The notes under the pieces are model-generated. The model was not told the origin of the DNA. It ran no database searches and saw only the letters and a list, made by a program, of their open reading frames with translations. A DNA stretch of 39,345 bases from an uncultured Alistipes sp. (GTDB lineage Bacteria; Bacteroidota; Bacteroidia; Bacteroidales; Rikenellaceae): NCBI GenBank assembly GCA_904502005.1, contig CAJGDC010000014.1, positions 1 through 39,345 on the forward strand, in the 5' to 3' direction. Shown piece by piece: positions 16,360 through 24,896 of this stretch (the stretch's first letter is position 1; the number at the start of each line of letters is the position of its first letter). A program made the translations under genes and the position numbers.

Positions 16360-17478
16360 CTATCTACATTTGTCAAGTACCTCTACAATCTTATCACACA
16401 TTGTACTCCAGCTAAAGCGTTTGCGCTCCTTGACTATATTTTTACGAAAACGCTCGAGATTATCATTCTCATATAGACTCTTGATTGCCTCTAAAATACC
16501 ATCCACAGTTGATGGAGTAACATATCCAACTCTGTCGTCAGGTACAATCTCTGGCAGTCCACCCACATCTGTAACAATCATCGGAGTGAAGAAGTTGTAT
16601 GCAATCTGTGTAACTCCACTTTGGGTGGCGGTGCGGTATGGTAGTACGAGGGCATCGGCAACGGAGAAGTAGTACTTTACATCAGCATCGGCGATAAATC
16701 TGTCGTGAAGAATTACCCTCTCACCCAACGCCTCAAAGAGTGGCTCGTATCTCTCCTTACTTTCGTAGAATTCTCCTGCTACGATGAGCTTTAGATTATC
16801 TTTATTTACATGTTTGAATGCCTCAAGGAGTAGATCAAGCCCCTTATACTCGCGTATTAGTCCGAAAAAGAGAAGATAGTTGCACTCTGCATCAAGCCCG
16901 AGCTTTTTGCATGCATCTGCTCGCTCTACACGATGTCCAAAGTTCGAGAACATAGGATGTGGTGAGAAGAGCGCTGGGGCAGAGGTGTAGTGTTTCAGTT
17001 CGCCACCTACCTGCTCAGACATATATACAAAACCATCAACGGCACCGAGATAGTAGTGGTTAAATGGACGGTCGGTAATATGATGCTCGTGAGGCTCAAC
17101 GTTGTCAATCTGGCAAACTACCTTTGTTTTCCCGTTTTGTCGCGCTATACGGCAGATAGTGCCGAAGCATGGAGCCATAAATGGTGTCCAGTACTTCATC
17201 AGAATCATATCAGGGGCCTCCTTGCGGAGTCGGTTGCCAAGAACGATCCAATTTATTGGGTTGCAGGTGTTCATTACACGCTCAATACTTAGGTCCTCTG
17301 GCGCTGGGGTATCCACGGTTTGACTCTTTCCGGGAAATAGCAACGACGGGTATTGTAGCGAGAAGGTGTATATCTTCACCTCATCGCCGCGACGGATATA
17401 CTCGCGCGCCATAGTCTCCATTATAGATGCAAGTCCACCTCGATATGGATGCGCAGGTCCTAAAATGACAATCTTCAT
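16360..17478 (-). CDS. GT4-type glycosyltransferase (GT-B fold)
   Basis: This 372-residue cytosolic or peripheral-membrane glycosyltransferase has the N-terminal nucleotide-sugar-independent loop MKIVILGPAHPYRGGLASIMETM typical of GT4. In the C-terminal half are the FFGLIREYKGLDLLLEAF block, the KLIVAGEFYE strand and the EX7E-region equivalent VADALVLPYRTATQSGVTQIA with DVGGLPEIV. No signal or transmembrane segment is present. It is 3 bases downstream of the acyl-ACP thioesterase, suggesting co-expression and possibly a glycolipid or other envelope product. Donor and acceptor are not readable from sequence. Confidence 0.88.
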   Translation of the reverse strand: MKIVILGPAHPYRGGLASIMETMAREYIRRGDEVKIYTFSLQYPSLLFPGKSQTVDTPAPEDLSIERVMNTCNPINWIVLGNRLRKEAPDMILMKYWTPFMAPCFGTICRIARQNGKTKVVCQIDNVEPHEHHITDRPFNHYYLGAVDGFVYMSEQVGGELKHYTSAPALFSPHPMFSNFGHRVERADACKKLGLDAECNYLLFFGLIREYKGLDLLLEAFKHVNKDNLKLIVAGEFYESKERYEPLFEALGERVILHDRFIADADVKYYFSVADALVLPYRTATQSGVTQIAYNFFTPMIVTDVGGLPEIVPDDRVGYVTPSTVDGILEAIKSLYENDNLERFRKNIVKERKRFSWSTMCDKIVEVLDKCR

Positions 17479-17481
17479 ACT

Positions 17482-18210
17482 CTATCTCCAGCTAAATGCA
17501 CCACGACAAGCAACAACTCCATCGTCGCGCGTAATTTCAAACAGAGTCTGATTATCAAAATTCTGCATGCCCACCTTGATTATCTGACCATAGAGACACT
17601 CAGCGATAAAATGGACATCAATTCTCATTGGGCGGTTGCTCTTAAGCTGCTCGATATCAACCATATCAAGCATCAGTCCGATGTAGCGCATGGTGTTCAT
17701 GTGGCAGTTGAAGTCAATATCGCTATATGCGACCTTGTGCTCCATAATAACCTCCGGAGCTATAGCCCTCAGACGCAGCGGCAGCTCGCATGGACTCTCA
17801 ACTTCACTAATATATGGAGCGTAAAAATCTTCAATTGTATTTAGGTCTACTGGAGCACGTCTTGTGAGGTCAAGCATGCACCACTGTGAAAGAGAGCGAA
17901 TAAACACATTTCCCTGCGTATCCGACAGCGTGAAGTTACGAGTAGAGACAAGTCTTGTATTCTTGTTTACCCATGTTGTAAGGTCAAACTCGCTGAACTG
18001 TTCTGGACGAGAGTCTATCTCAATAACAAGCTTTGAAAGCACCCAAGTAAGATTCTTTGGAGAGAGGGTGTCTACGCCAAAGCCCTTGCCCTGAGCATCA
18101 ATGCCTGCAGTGTTGAGAATATAGTTTCCCAATGAATCAATAGATGCACGCAGAGTAAAGTCTACATTCTGCGTAGCAACTTGGTAACGATATGTAGTCT
18201 GATTTTTCAT
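17482..18210 (-). CDS. Acyl-ACP thioesterase (FatA/FatB-like double hotdog)
   Basis: This 242-residue cytosolic enzyme releases fatty acids from acyl-ACP. Two hotdog domains are visible. The N-terminal one (about 5-125) has LTWVLSKLVIEIDSRPEQF and ends SLSQWCMLDLTRRAPVDL. The C-terminal one starts near KVAYSDIDFNCHMNTMRYI (about 157-175), whose D-x-N-x-H-x-N pattern holds the catalytic Asn/His. The length fits bacterial members. The ATG sits at the predicted transcription start of the TACCTTTG promoter, so the mRNA is probably leaderless. It is the first gene of a two-gene unit with the glycosyltransferase. Confidence 0.9.
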   Translation of the reverse strand: MKNQTTYRYQVATQNVDFTLRASIDSLGNYILNTAGIDAQGKGFGVDTLSPKNLTWVLSKLVIEIDSRPEQFSEFDLTTWVNKNTRLVSTRNFTLSDTQGNVFIRSLSQWCMLDLTRRAPVDLNTIEDFYAPYISEVESPCELPLRLRAIAPEVIMEHKVAYSDIDFNCHMNTMRYIGLMLDMVDIEQLKSNRPMRIDVHFIAECLYGQIIKVGMQNFDNQTLFEITRDDGVVACRGAFSWR

Positions 18211-18215
18211 AATGA

Positions 18216-18245
18216 CAAAGGTAGTAAATTTTTGCGAAAAACAAA
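18216..18245 (-). promoter_or_regulatory. Promoter of the thioesterase gene (leaderless)
   Basis: TACCTTTG (18223-18216) lies six bases before the ATG at 18210, with TTTG (18245-18242) 18 bases further upstream. Both elements fall inside the arms of the terminator-like hairpin at 18218-18258. Confidence 0.65.
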
Positions 18246-18258
18246 AACTTACTACCTT
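18218..18258 (-). terminator. Terminator-like hairpin after the MFS gene, overlapping the next promoter
   Basis: A 17-bp stem with one mismatch (18218-18234 with 18242-18258) and a 7-nt loop lies about 20 bases past the MFS stop. The inner part of the stem is TTTTTG/CAAAAA. The downstream arm contains the -7 box of the thioesterase gene. Confidence 0.6.
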
Positions 18259-18279
18259 CGTTAGCTTATATCTGAATAT

Positions 18280-19686
18280 TTACTCCTTTACATTTGGGAG
18301 CTCCAGACCGTAGCCATTGCGGCGGTCGTCAGCCTTAAGATAGAGAGCAAAAAGAAGTGCCAATACACCAAGACCTACGAATACGAGCATTGGTGCAGTA
18401 TAATTATAGCTTACAGCCTCACCTGCTGCCAAAGCCTCTGCAACACCTGGATTTGTCTTCTCAAGTGCAAAGCCGATAAGCATTGGGGTGAAGCTAAGGC
18501 CGAAGTTCTGTACCCAGAAGATAAGCGAGTATGCGCTACCGAGGAAGCGCTTATCCATAATCTTTGGAATTGATGGCCAAAGAGCTGCTGGTACAAGCGA
18601 GAATGACACGCCAAGCAGGATGATAGCACTATAAGCAATAACTTTGCTTGGAACTGCAGGTAGTACGAGTGCAAAGACAGTGTGACATACGATCATTAAC
18701 AACGCACCGAGAATGAGCATAGTAGCACCCTTACCCTTCTTGTCAAGATACCATCCGAGGAATGGAGTGACACACGCTGCTCCGATAGGGAACCAACGGA
18801 AGATATCTGCTGCAGTAGTTGCATCAAGGCCGAGGTTGCTCTGAAGCATATTGGCTGCGAACTTCTGGAATGGGAAGATGGCTGAGTAGTAGAGTACGCA
18901 GAGCATTGCTACAATCCAGAAGAGCTTGCTGCTGAAAATCTTACCAATATCTGAGAACTTAAACTCCTCCTCTGGGTCGGTATTATCTGCTACGCCGGTC
19001 TGCTTATCAAGCTTCTTATCCATAATGCAGAAGATTGAGTAGAAAAGAAGACCAATGCATAGAAGAGCCAAGCAGAATGCCACTGGGCGAACAACTGATG
19101 GGTTAGCGCCACCAATACCTGCAAGGCGAGGAGAGATTGTAAAGATAAGGAATACACTCACGCGTGTAAGTGCCATCTCAAGACCCATTGCAAGCGCCAT
19201 CTCCTTACCCTCAAACCACTTTGCCATAGCCTTTGAGGCAGTGATACCTGCCATTTCGCAACCACAGCCGAAAATCATAAAACCGAAGCTTGCGAGCTTT
19301 GCAGATGCAGGGAATGAAGTCCACCAGCTGCTGAGCCAATTTTCAAGACCTGAACCTATAAATAGCTCTGAAACAGCATAGAATTTAATTGCTGCACCGA
19401 TAATCATAATTGTTGCAGATGCAAGACCTGTGAAGCGGATGCCCATCTTGTCAAGGATAATACCCGCAGCAATAAGGAAGCCCCATACATTAAGCAGGTA
19501 CTCAGAGCCGGCATAAGTGCCGAAGATGTCTGAAGTCCAGCCACGCTGAGTCTGAATCAACTCCTTGATTGGAGAGATTACATCAACGAACATGTGGGCA
19601 AAGAGCATCATCAGTGCAATGAGAACCATTGCAGTCCAACGAGCCCAGCCGTAGTCGTTGAGATTTTTACGAATTGTTTGAGTCAT
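18280..19686 (-). CDS. MFS transporter
   Basis: This 468-residue inner-membrane protein has about 12 hydrophobic segments separated by a central charged loop (MDKKLDKQTGVADNTDPEEEFKF, about 230-250), as usual for the major facilitator superfamily. The motif-A-like loop after TM2 is present (GIILDKMGIRFTG). The substrate is unknown; similarity to dipeptide- or oxalate/nitrate-type MFS branches cannot be settled by eye. It lies 15 bases behind the TPR protein and is the last gene of the ffh-era-TPR-MFS run. No separate promoter box was seen. Confidence 0.88.
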   Translation of the reverse strand: MTQTIRKNLNDYGWARWTAMVLIALMMLFAHMFVDVISPIKELIQTQRGWTSDIFGTYAGSEYLLNVWGFLIAAGIILDKMGIRFTGLASATIMIIGAAIKFYAVSELFIGSGLENWLSSWWTSFPASAKLASFGFMIFGCGCEMAGITASKAMAKWFEGKEMALAMGLEMALTRVSVFLIFTISPRLAGIGGANPSVVRPVAFCLALLCIGLLFYSIFCIMDKKLDKQTGVADNTDPEEEFKFSDIGKIFSSKLFWIVAMLCVLYYSAIFPFQKFAANMLQSNLGLDATTAADIFRWFPIGAACVTPFLGWYLDKKGKGATMLILGALLMIVCHTVFALVLPAVPSKVIAYSAIILLGVSFSLVPAALWPSIPKIMDKRFLGSAYSLIFWVQNFGLSFTPMLIGFALEKTNPGVAEALAAGEAVSYNYTAPMLVFVGLGVLALLFALYLKADDRRNGYGLELPNVKE

Positions 19687-19701
19687 AATACTTTATGTTT
19701 T

Positions 19702-21705
19702 TTAGTTTGAGTAATTTTTAAGTACTTGATATGCCTCTGTAATGCCTAGTTCACCTGCCTTTGAAATATCGAGGCAGCCCTTACGAGTATCTTTCATATA
19801 TATCTGAAGTAGACCTCGGTTATAGTATGCCTCAGCAAAGTGAGGGTTTAACTCAATAGCCTTTGTATAATCATCTGCCGCCTCGGGGAGCATGCCAGAA
19901 AGTGCGTATAGATTTGCTCGATTATAGTATGCATATGCAAAGCTTGGTTGTAGTTTGATAGCCTTGTTAAGGTCTGAAATAGCCTCGCTATAGTCATATG
20001 TTCGTGTGTGCGAGTTGTGTAGACGGCGAGCAGGATCGCTCTCAATCGACATACGATGGTAGCCGTTATCTATAGATGATATGAAGTCTATCATCTCCGC
20101 TTGTGTCGCAGCGCGATTTAGATACAGGAATGGATTTGACGGATTGAGCGCAATAGCCTGAGAGTAGGTATTTACCGCATTGGTGTACTGCTTGATTAGC
20201 GACTCGCTAATTGCCATCTGGAATAGAGTTTTCCATGCGTCATCACCAGTAGCCCTCTTGACCTGCTCACGGTAGTTGTGGTTGAGAATCACTAATGAAT
20301 CAGGTGTAATATTTGTCTCTTGGCGAGAGATTTGCAACAGTGGGTTATCAATTGCAGCGATAAAATCCTCGGCCCTCTGGCTGTGGAATTGACGGGTGCT
20401 CTGCTCCATATCTATAGAGTCCCGGTTACGCATAGTAAAGCGATAGAGTGGCAGTAGCGTCATATTATCACCACGCTCACTATTTCGGCTCTTTATGCGC
20501 TCAAATGATGAACCTGCAATCTTACTGTCAAAGGCGAGTAGTTGATTGAACTTCTGTGTTGTGTCGGCATAAATAGAGTAGGTGCTGTCGCTAAGTTTTG
20601 AGCGATACTCTGCAATCTTGCGCTCGGCAGTCTGCTTATCTCGCTTAGCCCCGGCATTGTCGCGTAATAGATGTCTTAAATGACTTCTGCCGAGATAGGC
20701 ATTTGCAAAGTCTGGGTATAATTCGATAGCACGACTATAGTCCTCTACAGCTTGCTTAATCTCACCGAGTTGGGTCTTGAGTATAGCTCTGTTGTAGTAT
20801 ACCAATACATTATTGGGTGAGTACTGAGCCACTTTGTTATAATCTTCAAGAGCGCGATTGTAGTCGCCAATATTGCTACGGATAATTGCTCGATTGAAAT
20901 AGGTGATTGAACTTGTAGAGTCCAACTCAATCACCTTGTCAAGGTCCGCAAGTGATAGCTGAGGACGAGAGGTGTAGTTGTAGACCAATGCACGATTGAA
21001 GAATGACAGAGGTAGGGTAGAGTCGCACTCGATTGCCTTATTAAAGTCTGCTTCTGCCTCGTCAAAGCGTTGCTGTTCAAGATATAAAGAACCACGACGG
21101 TTATATGACACAGGATTCTCGCGATTTGTCTTAACTGCAGTATTAAAGTCCTCATATGCTCTCACAGTATCCTTAAGATAGAGGTAGCACATGCCACGAT
21201 TAAGGTATGCATCTGAGACCTTCTTTTCATACTTAATAAAGTTGTCAAAGTCTGAGATAGCATCCTTAAATTGCTGATTTAGTAACCTTGTAACGCCACG
21301 ACTAAAATAGGGATTGGGAAGGTCGGGACGAAGATCAATAGCCTCGCGGAAATCTTTAAGTGCATCATCGTAATTGCCTAGTCGAGAACGTGTTATGGCT
21401 CTGTATGTAAAGGCTGTGGTAAAGACCGGATTCTTCTCAATAGCGATAGTAAAGTCCGCCTCTGCGCCGATAAGGTCGTCAAGATTGTACTTCGCAATAC
21501 CTCGCAGAAAATAACCCTCATGGGCATCGTCGTCAAAACGAAGGAGGACGTTGAGAGTACGAATTGCCTCGGTAAACTCATTCTCCATCATCTGCTGACG
21601 ACCGACCCAGAAGAAATACTCGCGATTATACTGCGCACTGACCTTTGACGAGCCCATGAGTGTGGCTGCCACAAGTAGTAGTATGTAGAGCCTTAGTCTC
21701 TGCAT
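19702..21705 (-). CDS. Exported protein with about 13-14 tetratricopeptide repeats
   Basis: This 667-residue protein has a signal peptide ending VSA (about residue 24), then tandem 34-residue TPRs. Examples of conserved unit ends are AIEKNP, AIDLRPD, AIECDS, VIELDS, AIELYPD, AIALNPS and AIELNPH. Nine units run from about 28 to 340. A non-repeat, charged segment (about 345-490) contains a short Asp/Ser/Tyr-rich stretch. Four more units follow to the C-terminus. It is a probable periplasmic or outer-membrane-associated scaffold; no enzyme domain is visible. It starts two bases after the era stop, so it is almost certainly co-translated with era. Confidence 0.9.
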   Translation of the reverse strand: MQRLRLYILLLVAATLMGSSKVSAQYNREYFFWVGRQQMMENEFTEAIRTLNVLLRFDDDAHEGYFLRGIAKYNLDDLIGAEADFTIAIEKNPVFTTAFTYRAITRSRLGNYDDALKDFREAIDLRPDLPNPYFSRGVTRLLNQQFKDAISDFDNFIKYEKKVSDAYLNRGMCYLYLKDTVRAYEDFNTAVKTNRENPVSYNRRGSLYLEQQRFDEAEADFNKAIECDSTLPLSFFNRALVYNYTSRPQLSLADLDKVIELDSTSSITYFNRAIIRSNIGDYNRALEDYNKVAQYSPNNVLVYYNRAILKTQLGEIKQAVEDYSRAIELYPDFANAYLGRSHLRHLLRDNAGAKRDKQTAERKIAEYRSKLSDSTYSIYADTTQKFNQLLAFDSKIAGSSFERIKSRNSERGDNMTLLPLYRFTMRNRDSIDMEQSTRQFHSQRAEDFIAAIDNPLLQISRQETNITPDSLVILNHNYREQVKRATGDDAWKTLFQMAISESLIKQYTNAVNTYSQAIALNPSNPFLYLNRAATQAEMIDFISSIDNGYHRMSIESDPARRLHNSHTRTYDYSEAISDLNKAIKLQPSFAYAYYNRANLYALSGMLPEAADDYTKAIELNPHFAEAYYNRGLLQIYMKDTRKGCLDISKAGELGITEAYQVLKNYSN

Positions 21706-21706
21706 C

Positions 21707-22591
21707 TTACTCTAGTTCGTATCCGAATCTACGTAATTGACGGTCAGAGTTTCTCCAATCGTCATTAACCTTTACAAATAGCTGTAGGAATACCTTTTTG
21801 TCAAGAAATTTCTCAAGGTCTTGACGTGCAGCCTGACCAACCTTCTTTAGTTTCTCACCCTTATGACCAATTACAATACCCTTCTGAGAGTCGCGAGCAA
21901 CATAAATGGTTGCACTTATGCGGTCAATAGCCGGCTCTTCCTTATAGGAGTCAATCTCAATCTCGCAGCAGTATGGTATCTCTTTGTCGTAGGTAAGTAG
22001 AATCTTCTCGCGGATAATCTCCGATGCAAAGAAGCGCAGAGTTTTGTCGGTAAGAGTATCCTTTGGATAGAAAGGTTCCCCCTCAGGAATGAGTGAAAGT
22101 ATGCGGTCAAAAATTCCGCCAATATTAAATCCCTCGCGAGCCGATGCTGGTATTATAGTTGCCTGAGGCAGTCGTTGCTGCCAAAATGAGACAAGCTCCT
22201 CAAGCTTCTCCTGTGTTGTTAGGTCAATCTTGTTGATAATTAACAGTACAGGGGTGCCACTGAGGGCAATCTTCTCAAGAATCTCGCTATTGCGGTCGCT
22301 TGGCTGCTCAACTGTGTCAGTGACGTAGAGAATCACATCGGCATCAGAAACTGCCCCCTTGACAAACTTCATCATTGACTCCTGAAGTTTGTAGTTAGGC
22401 TTCAGAATTCCCGGGGTGTCAGAGTATACAATCTGAAAATCGTCACCATTAACAATACCCATAATTCTGTGGCGGGTAGTCTGCGCCTTAGATGTTATGA
22501 TGGATAAACGCTCACCTACCAGGGCATTCATCAGTGTTGATTTGCCTACGTTAGGGTTGCCTATAATATTTACGAAACCACTCTTATGCAT
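21707..22591 (-). CDS. era: GTPase Era, 30S ribosome assembly factor
   Basis: This 294-residue KH-domain GTPase binds the 3' end of 16S rRNA and assists small-subunit maturation. G1 GNPNVGKST is at residues 11-19, and G3 DTPG, G4 NKID and G5 SAREG follow. The C-terminal KH domain is recognised by VARDSQKGIVIGHKGEKLKKVG, and the protein ends with the typical LFVKVNDDWRNSDRQLRRFGYE. It sits 39 bases after ffh and one base before the TPR gene. Confidence 0.97.
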   Translation of the reverse strand: MHKSGFVNIIGNPNVGKSTLMNALVGERLSIITSKAQTTRHRIMGIVNGDDFQIVYSDTPGILKPNYKLQESMMKFVKGAVSDADVILYVTDTVEQPSDRNSEILEKIALSGTPVLLIINKIDLTTQEKLEELVSFWQQRLPQATIIPASAREGFNIGGIFDRILSLIPEGEPFYPKDTLTDKTLRFFASEIIREKILLTYDKEIPYCCEIEIDSYKEEPAIDRISATIYVARDSQKGIVIGHKGEKLKKVGQAARQDLEKFLDKKVFLQLFVKVNDDWRNSDRQLRRFGYELE

Positions 22592-22630
22592 ATTTCTGTT
22601 ATTATGCTGTTAGCTATTAGCTGCAATTTA

Positions 22631-23962
22631 TTATCGGCGGAAACCGCGTGGCATTCCCTTAGGCATGCCCATCTTGCCACCAGCTGCCATCTTCATCATC
22701 TTACGCATATCATCAAACTGCTTAAGTAGACGATTTACATCTGCGATAGTAGTTCCAGAACCCTTTGCAATACGCTCACGACGACGTGCGTTGATAATCT
22801 CTGGGTGTTCACGCTCCTCAGGAGTCATTGAGCCAATGATTGCCTCTGTTTGCTTGAAGACATCATCGCCAAACTCTACACCCTTAAGTAGCTTGCCCAT
22901 GCCTGGAATCATAGAGGCAAGATCCTTGAGATTACCCATCTTCTTAATCTGAGCAATCTGGCCAAGGAAATCGTTGAAGTTAAACTGATTCTTGACAAGC
23001 TTCTTCTTGAGTTTGCGAGCCTCCTCCTCATCATACTGCTCCTGTGCGCGTTCTACGAGCGAGATAACGTCACCCATGCCAAGAATACGGTCTGCCATAC
23101 GCTCTGGGTGGAACACCTGCAGGGTATCCATCTTCTCACCACTTGAGATAAACTTCAGAGGCTTATTTACAACAGAGCGAATAGAGATAGCTGCACCACC
23201 ACGAGTATCACCATCGAGCTTTGTCAGTACTACGCCATCAAAGTCAAGTCTGTCATTGAACTCACGAGCAGTATTTACTGCATCCTGACCAGTCATTGAG
23301 TCGACAACAAAGAGGGTCTCCGATGGGTTTACAGCAGCCTTGATAGCTGTAATCTCAACCATCATCGCCTCATCTACAGCCAGACGACCCGCTGTATCTA
23401 CGATTACAGTATTGATGTTCTTCTGACGAGCATAGGCAATAGCGTTCTGAGCAATCTGAACAGGGTTTTTGTTTCCCTCCTCTGTATATACCTCTACACC
23501 AATCTGCTGACCGAGAATCTTTAACTGGTCAATCGCTGCAGGACGATATACGTCACCAGCAACGAGCAGCACCTGGCGACCCTTCTTGCTCTTGATAAAT
23601 GCGGCTAGCTTGCCCGAGAAAGTTGTCTTACCAGAACCCTGAAGACCTGCAATAAGTACAACGGCAGGGTTGCCCTCCAACTTAATGTCAGTAGCGGTAC
23701 CACCCATCAGTGCAGCAAGCTCATCGCGCACAATCTTTGTGAGCATCTGACCAGGCTTAACGGCAGTAAGGACATTCATGCCCAAAGCCTTGTTCTTTAC
23801 CTCGTCAGTAAAGCTCTTTGCCACCTTGTAGTTCACATCAGCGTCAATGAGCGCACGACGAATCTCTTTGAGGGTCTCGGCAACGTTAATCTCGGTGATT
23901 TTGCCCTCACCTTTGAGGATTTTGAACGAGCGTTCAAGTTTCTCGGTTAAATTTTCAAACAT
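22631..23962 (-). CDS. ffh: Signal recognition particle protein Ffh
   Basis: This 443-residue SRP54-type GTPase binds signal sequences of membrane proteins together with the 4.5S RNA (gene at 2-98). It has an N-domain four-helix bundle (1-85), and a G domain with P-loop GLQGSGKTT (106-114), DTAGR, TKLDGDTRGG and the SxGEK motif. The Met-rich M domain (about 325-443) ends in MKMAAGGKMGMPKGMPRGF, a flexible Gly/Met tail normal for the family. It heads a run with era, the TPR protein and an MFS transporter. Confidence 0.97.
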   Translation of the reverse strand: MFENLTEKLERSFKILKGEGKITEINVAETLKEIRRALIDADVNYKVAKSFTDEVKNKALGMNVLTAVKPGQMLTKIVRDELAALMGGTATDIKLEGNPAVVLIAGLQGSGKTTFSGKLAAFIKSKKGRQVLLVAGDVYRPAAIDQLKILGQQIGVEVYTEEGNKNPVQIAQNAIAYARQKNINTVIVDTAGRLAVDEAMMVEITAIKAAVNPSETLFVVDSMTGQDAVNTAREFNDRLDFDGVVLTKLDGDTRGGAAISIRSVVNKPLKFISSGEKMDTLQVFHPERMADRILGMGDVISLVERAQEQYDEEEARKLKKKLVKNQFNFNDFLGQIAQIKKMGNLKDLASMIPGMGKLLKGVEFGDDVFKQTEAIIGSMTPEEREHPEIINARRRERIAKGSGTTIADVNRLLKQFDDMRKMMKMAAGGKMGMPKGMPRGFRR

Positions 23963-24000
23963 ATTTTTAGTATAATTTATTATTAGTCACTATAACGGCG

Positions 24001-24008
24001 CGAAGATA
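24001..24008 (-). promoter_or_regulatory. Possible promoter -7 box of ffh
   Basis: TATCTTCG on the minus strand (consensus TATCTTTG with one change) lies 39 bases before the ffh ATG. No -33 element is clear. Confidence 0.4.
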
Positions 24009-24021
24009 CGAAAAATTTTTG

Positions 24022-24029
24022 TACATTTG
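24022..24029 (+). promoter_or_regulatory. Promoter -7 box of the phosphodiester glycosidase gene (leaderless)
   Basis: TACATTTG ends four bases before the ATG at 24034, so transcription would start at or next to the first codon. The -33 element is not clear. Confidence 0.5.
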
Positions 24030-24033
24030 TAGT

Positions 24034-24894
24034 ATGAAACTTATTATCTTACTTTTTGCATCGCTTTTTCTCTCTTGCTCCGCTTCAAAAAGAGCAGTTG
24101 TGCCGCTAACGAAGTTAACTAAAGGGGTGGAGGTGGCCACTATGGACTACACCGTTACAGACGGAAAGGGTAACAGTCTGCCTACTAAAATTTATCTGCT
24201 TGATGTACGTCTAACAAATAAGATCACACTCGCAGCAACTACAGCCGATGATAAAGATAGCTCTATATCTGTTTCAGAGGAACAAATGACCGCTAAGGCT
24301 CCGCTGTCAGCTCATCTTGAGGCTATGCAGGCTAATCGACCAAACATTAAGGTATTAGCAGGTGTTAATGCCGACTTTTTTCATATTCGTACAAACCAAA
24401 TGCCGTGCGGTGTCATCTACCGCAATGGTAAGTGTATAAAGGGAAGTTATGATGACCAAACAACTGTCTTTGCACTTCTCGCTGATGGTACTGCTCGCTG
24501 CATGAGTGTGGCGGAGTATGAGTTGCTTGATAAGAGCCTTATCCGAGAGGCTGTCTCTGGTCGTCAAATGCTCCTTGATAACGGGGTTCGACAGAGTCGC
24601 TCCACTCGCCTTGAGCCACGCACTGCAGTCGGTGTTACTCGTGATGGTAAGCGCCTGTTTATTTTGGTTGCCGATGGTCGCCGTAAAGAGTATTCAAATG
24701 GATTGTCGTATGCTGATATGGCGCAGATATTCAAACGATTAGGCGCTTATGATGCGATAAATCTTGATGGCGGTGGAAGTAGTAGCTTTAGCATTGAGGT
24801 TGCTACTGGTGATTTTGAGACTATAAATCGTCCATCGGACCGCTCAGGTGAACGACCAGTGCCTAATGGACTCGCTGTTGTAGAGTTGCGATGA
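24034..24894 (+). CDS. Phosphodiester glycosidase (NAGPA-domain) lipoprotein
   Basis: This 286-residue exported protein begins at the ATG at 24034. An in-frame TTG at 24019 lies inside the promoter box and is rejected. The signal MKLIILLFASLFLSC gives a lipobox (Cys15). The rest is a NAGPA/DUF2233 domain: AGVNADFF, then RLEPRTAVGVTRDGKRLFILV, and the hallmark NLDGGGSSS near the C-terminus. The family includes the human uncovering enzyme that cleaves GlcNAc-1-phosphodiesters; bacterial members act on wall or exopolysaccharide phosphodiesters. It is a single gene, divergent from ffh and tail-to-tail (two bases apart) with the DUF4294 gene. Confidence 0.88.
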   Translation: MKLIILLFASLFLSCSASKRAVVPLTKLTKGVEVATMDYTVTDGKGNSLPTKIYLLDVRLTNKITLAATTADDKDSSISVSEEQMTAKAPLSAHLEAMQANRPNIKVLAGVNADFFHIRTNQMPCGVIYRNGKCIKGSYDDQTTVFALLADGTARCMSVAEYELLDKSLIREAVSGRQMLLDNGVRQSRSTRLEPRTAVGVTRDGKRLFILVADGRRKEYSNGLSYADMAQIFKRLGAYDAINLDGGGSSSFSIEVATGDFETINRPSDRSGERPVPNGLAVVELR

Positions 24895-24896
24895 TG

